Source: Nitrosarchaeum sp. (lineage in GTDB: Archaea; Thermoproteota; Nitrososphaeria; Nitrososphaerales; Nitrosopumilaceae). Taken from it: DNA of 8,441 nucleotides. Numbering within the stretch: the first letter of the stretch is position 1; every line of letters begins with the position of its first letter. The stretch is taken from contig SCUP01000189.1 in NCBI GenBank assembly GCA_004297665.1, forward strand, positions 1-8,441. Direction: 5' to 3'. The position numbers and the translations under genes were made by a program. A model generated the notes under the pieces. The model was not told the DNA's origin. It made no database searches and saw only the letters and a program-made list of their open reading frames with translations. Positions 5,587 through 8,441 of the stretch are shown in pieces.

Positions 5587-6581
5587 TTTCTTGTGCCTGA
5601 TTTCCATGGTATTGGAACCAATGTTTTAGAATTTGCCTTTTTTAATAAATTCCTGTTGGAAAGATACCAATTAACTGTATGCTCTAATGCATCATCAAAT
5701 ACAAATTTTGTCTTCCACTTTAGATGCTTTCTAATTTTTGACGAGTCTAAACTATAACGTAAATCGTGTCCAGGACGATCCTCTGTATGGTAAAAGAAAT
5801 CAGAAGGTTTTCCTAAAATCTTTAAAATCTTCTTAACAATTGTAAGATTGTTTATCTCATTATTTGCAGATATGTTATATGATTCTCCCCATCTTCCTTT
5901 TTCAAAAATTTCAAGTATGGCATTGCAATGATCTTGCACATAAATCCAGTCTCGTATTGCTTTGCCTGAACCATAAATTGGAATTTTTTGATCATTTTGT
6001 GCAAAGAGAATAGTTCTTGGAATTAACTTTTCAAGATGCTGCCTTGGTCCAAAGTTATTTGTACATCTTGTAACTATTGCTTCAATTCCATAAGTTTTGA
6101 CATAAGATTTTACAAGTAATTCAGCTGATGCTTTTGAAGAAGAATATGGACTAGATGGATTGAATGCAAACTCTTCTGTTGCACTTCCCTTCATTATGCT
6201 GCCAAAAACTTCATCAGTTGAAATCTGGATTATTTTTTTTTTATGCTTTCTTACTGACTCTAAAATAGTAAATACTCCCATTATATTTGATTTTATAAAG
6301 TTCTTTGGGGATGTGATACTTCTATCTACATGGGATTCAGCTGCAAAATTAAGTACTAGATCTACTTTTGAAACTAGTTTATCAACTAATAATTGATTTG
6401 TTATGTTACCTTTTACAAACTTGTATTTTTTATTTTTTTTAACATCTTTCAGATTAGAATGTGTAGAACCCTCAATCTCAGCGTCTATGTTGATTATTTC
6501 ATAATCAGGTAATCTTGATAATGTATCTAAAATGAAATTACTTCCAATAAATCCTAATCCACCTGTTACTAACAGTTTCAT
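5583..6581 (-). CDS. rmlB: dTDP-glucose 4,6-dehydratase
   Basis: RmlB is an extended short-chain dehydrogenase/reductase that converts dTDP-glucose to dTDP-4-keto-6-deoxyglucose with bound NAD. The 332 residues show the Rossmann TGGLGFIG at 6-13, AAESHVDRS at 80-88, the catalytic STDEVFG at 121-127 (D123 and E124 give the dehydratase signature), the Y146-xxx-K150 pair, NNFGPRQ at 175-181, RDWIYVQDH at 210-218 and EDRPGHDLRY at 267-276. The last 20 or so residues form a basic tail that differs from the usual Trp-rich ending. The gene heads an operon with rmlA, whose ATG overlaps its stop. A TATA-like element 31-36 bases upstream suggests a very short leader. No rmlD lies nearby, so the pathway need not end in rhamnose. 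Confidence 0.92.
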   Translation of the reverse strand: MKLLVTGGLGFIGSNFILDTLSRLPDYEIINIDAEIEGSTHSNLKDVKKNKKYKFVKGNITNQLLVDKLVSKVDLVLNFAAESHVDRSITSPKNFIKSNIMGVFTILESVRKHKKKIIQISTDEVFGSIMKGSATEEFAFNPSSPYSSSKASAELLVKSYVKTYGIEAIVTRCTNNFGPRQHLEKLIPRTILFAQNDQKIPIYGSGKAIRDWIYVQDHCNAILEIFEKGRWGESYNISANNEINNLTIVKKILKILGKPSDFFYHTEDRPGHDLRYSLDSSKIRKHLKWKTKFVFDDALEHTVNWYLSNRNLLKKANSKTLVPIPWKSGTRK

Positions 6582-6611
6582 TTCTTATCAAGGGAAATTC
6601 TTTAGGCTGTC

Positions 6612-6617
6612 TTATAA
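6612..6617 (-). promoter_or_regulatory. Candidate TATA box for rmlBA
   Basis: TTATAA lies 31-36 bases before the rmlB ATG, within the 112-base spacer shared with the divergent cupin gene. The position predicts a transcript starting only about 5 bases before the start codon. The support is spacing and sequence only. Confidence 0.4.
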
Positions 6618-6661
6618 CATTTAACAATTAATTATTACGTTTGTTTTCTCTTGATTTATCA

Positions 6662-6669
6662 ATATTTTA
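6662..6669 (+). promoter_or_regulatory. Candidate TATA box for the cupin gene
   Basis: ATATTTTA lies 25-32 bases before the ATG at 6694, the spacing expected of a leaderless archaeal transcript. No Shine-Dalgarno sequence precedes the ATG, which agrees. AT-rich background makes the match weak evidence. Confidence 0.35.
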
Positions 6670-6693
6670 ATAATTAGTAATTGACGGAATAAT

Positions 6694-7146
6694 ATGGAAG
6701 ATAACTCTTCAGTGTCATACCATCTAGAACAACATGAAACAAAAAGTGTCATTGATGGACATGTAAATGGTTCTTTGACAGTAATTTGGAGAGATTGGGA
6801 TGAAATTATTAAAGAACATCCAAAAATGGTTTACGTAAGCTCAGTAAAGCCAGGTGAAACTAAAGGACCACACACTCATACCAAACGAAACAGCTACTTT
6901 ACATGTATTCATGGAAAAGTTGTTTTTATCATTAAAGACAATTCCGGAAAATATATTGAGATTGAATCAAGTGGCGATAAACCTGTTATGGTATTTGTAC
7001 CAAAAAACTGTCCTTCTGCACATGTCAATATTTCAAATGAAACATCACATGTCATTGCTTTGGCAGATATTGCATGGAGACCAAACGACAATGAAATGAT
7101 TAATGTCTCATTTGATGATTATGATTGGAAAAAATGGAAAAACTAA
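6694..7146 (+). CDS. Single-domain cupin, sugar-nucleotide epimerase/isomerase-like
   Basis: This 150-residue protein has one cupin barrel. Conserved cupin motif 1 is GPHTHTKRNSYFTCIHGKV at 58-76, with H60 and H62, and motif 2 is around FVPKNCPSAHVNIS at 101-114. The tail IAWRPNDNEM and the closing DDYDWKKW recall small cupins of polysaccharide loci annotated as dTDP-4-dehydrorhamnose 3,5-epimerase-like. The middle part resembles the C-terminal cupin of CapF. With RmlB next door, the likely substrate is dTDP-4-keto-6-deoxyglucose. The protein could be a 3,5-epimerase (RmlC role) or a 3,4-ketoisomerase (FdtA/QdtA role), and the sequence does not settle which. The gene has its own divergent promoter and is alone on its strand. 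Its TAA overlaps the stop of the convergent glycosyltransferase gene. Confidence 0.72.
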   Translation: MEDNSSVSYHLEQHETKSVIDGHVNGSLTVIWRDWDEIIKEHPKMVYVSSVKPGETKGPHTHTKRNSYFTCIHGKVVFIIKDNSGKYIEIESSGDKPVMVFVPKNCPSAHVNISNETSHVIALADIAWRPNDNEMINVSFDDYDWKKWKN

Positions 7147-8441
7147 TCAAGTAACGAATCAATAAATTCGGCAAGTTTTCTTGATGCATTTCCCTGATTT
7201 ATAAAATATTCATTTACAATTTTTTGTCCATCATCAACTAACTTTTCTCGTAGTTTATCATTAGTCAAAATATCTACAAGTTTAGTTTCTAATTCATTTA
7301 AATTATTTACAACTAGTGTTGCACCACTTTTCATAATTACATCATCTTCAAAACCTTGATTTTCAGGCAGTATTGTCATGGTGGGTTTTTTCATAATCAT
7401 GGCATCTAAAACAGCCGTTGAAAAATTAAACACTATTACAGTATCACACATATTTATCACATCAAAAATATCTTGAGTTCTAAATATGGGAATATTGGGA
7501 TCAAGTTCCTTTATTATCTGATGACCATCATATACTGATTGTCCAGGACGAATCTTTACAATGATTTTTTTGTTAGATATTTTTTTAATTATATTATATG
7601 TCATCTTTAGATATTTGTCCAATCGTTGCTTAGTTTTTGAATCAGTTCCTTCAAAATTGCTACCATAAAGATCAGATAAAATAATTAAAACATATTTTTT
7701 TTTGTTTTGATTACTAACCATAAAAAATTTATCATGTTTTGGACTGCCTATATTTATTATATTATTTTCATTTCCGCCATGTTTTAAAATATATTTCATC
7801 GTACTATTTCCCCATACAACCATTTTATTTTCATGTGGGATTATTTGATAAAGTGGTAAATATCTTACAAATTTCTCATTTGTAGGGTATATTCCATGTT
7901 GTAACGTCACAATTGGAATATTTTTCTTTTTTGCAAAATGAATCAAAATTTTTTCTTCTGTAGCAGTATGTGCCCAATCTAAAATAAGATCAATTCGTGC
8001 ACTAGCAAAAAATGATTTAGTAAGAATAATTTTATGAATTATTTCATTATATCTTCTTTCTATTAAAATAGAAAAATTATCTTTAATACAATTCCAAAAA
8101 GAATAACCATCTATTGAAAATATATTATTAAAAATATCATTAGACCAAAGCAATCTTATATTTTGGCTAGTTGCTTCTTGTTCAATTATTATCTTCTCTT
8201 TCATTTTATCATAAATTTTTTCTAAATTAAAGAACTTAGAATCTGTATTTTTAATAACTTTTAAGGAATTCAGATCTGTTATAACTGGACGCCTTTGATT
8301 AACAAGAATCACATTATGTTTTGTTTTTGATAATTCTTCTAACATATTTTTGTAACTTACTGGGTTAAATTCTACAAGAAGTATGTTTTTTTTATCAGTG
8401 GAATCACTAAAATTGAATTCCTTAGGTAGAAACAAACTCAC
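7143..8441 (-). CDS. GT-B-like glycosyltransferase or polyol-phosphate transferase, 5' end at window edge
   Basis: 432 codons are visible. The frame is open up to the last base, where the codon is GTG. That could be a start, but the gene more likely continues beyond the window, so treat it as partial. The C-terminal two thirds look like a GT-B fold: DWAHTATEEKI at 155-165, IVTLQHGIYP at 177-186, VVWGNSTMKYIL at 208-219, VKIRPG at 295-300 and VFNFSTAVLDAMIMKKPT at 337-354. The LQHG motif followed by a Ser-Thr-Ala-Val-Leu-(Asp/Glu)-Ala donor-site helix is typical of the CDP-glycerol glycerophosphotransferase-like and capsule-synthesis transferases. The start ILLVEFNPVSYKNML and VNQRRPVI is a domain I recognise only as recurring in surface-glycan proteins. 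No membrane segment is seen. The donor and acceptor are unknown. Confidence 0.65.
   Translation of the reverse strand: MSLFLPKEFNFSDSTDKKNILLVEFNPVSYKNMLEELSKTKHNVILVNQRRPVITDLNSLKVIKNTDSKFFNLEKIYDKMKEKIIIEQEATSQNIRLLWSNDIFNNIFSIDGYSFWNCIKDNFSILIERRYNEIIHKIILTKSFFASARIDLILDWAHTATEEKILIHFAKKKNIPIVTLQHGIYPTNEKFVRYLPLYQIIPHENKMVVWGNSTMKYILKHGGNENNIINIGSPKHDKFFMVSNQNKKKYVLIILSDLYGSNFEGTDSKTKQRLDKYLKMTYNIIKKISNKKIIVKIRPGQSVYDGHQIIKELDPNIPIFRTQDIFDVINMCDTVIVFNFSTAVLDAMIMKKPTMTILPENQGFEDDVIMKSGATLVVNNLNELETKLVDILTNDKLREKLVDDGQKIVNEYFINQGNASRKLAEFIDSLLD

Noticed and set aside
6854..7099. An open frame of 81 codons on the + strand within the cupin gene, with a second one on the opposite strand.
   Set aside because: The cupin frame has clear conserved motifs and the alternatives do not, so they are shadow frames.

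Overview
The window is an AT-rich (roughly 30% G+C by eye) stretch of surface-polysaccharide and sugar-nucleotide genes. It most likely comes from an archaeon of the Thaumarchaeota/Nitrososphaerota type, such as a marine Nitrosopumilus relative. Reasons are the long nucleotidyltransferase-plus-beta-helix form of RmlA with an ILHGGHGTRLRP start that I associate with that group, short spacers with TATA-like elements 25 to 35 bases before start codons (near-leaderless transcription), and sparse Shine-Dalgarno sites. The taxon is an inference, not proven by a marker gene here.

Layout. At the left edge the last 25 codons of a + strand gene end at 79, facing a - strand pair: a hexapeptide-repeat acyltransferase (939-1472) followed by a NodB-type polysaccharide deacetylase (94-918). 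A 112-base divergent spacer holding an 8-bp inverted repeat separates this pair from a compact + strand operon: an FkbH-type HAD-IIIC protein (1585-3336), an acyl carrier protein (3333-3578, ATGA overlap), a VOC/glyoxalase-fold protein (3597-4001) and a holo-ACP synthase (4012-4398). A 126-base convergent spacer leads to - strand rmlB (5583-6581) and rmlA (start best placed at 5586, ATGA overlap). Divergent from rmlB is a single-cupin sugar-nucleotide isomerase/epimerase (6694-7146). Its stop codon overlaps, tail to tail, the stop of a - strand GT-B-like glycosyltransferase whose 5' end runs to the window edge (7143-8441).

How the genes fit together. RmlA and RmlB make dTDP-glucose and dTDP-4-keto-6-deoxyglucose; the cupin probably acts on that keto sugar. 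No RmlD-type reductase is present, so the final deoxysugar is unknown. The 1585-4398 operon is the most striking part. It carries the enzyme that loads a three-carbon glyceryl unit from glycolytic 1,3-bisphosphoglycerate, the carrier protein, the enzyme that adds its phosphopantetheine arm, and a VOC enzyme that could reshape the bound acyl group. Archaea generally do without ACP, so this looks like an imported, self-contained acyl-ACP module used to decorate a surface glycan. The adjacent acyltransferase is a reasonable candidate for the transfer step. The deacetylase and the glycosyltransferase would act on the same or a related polymer. No RNA genes, CRISPR arrays, insertion sequences or origins were seen, and no gene-free stretch exceeds 130 bases.
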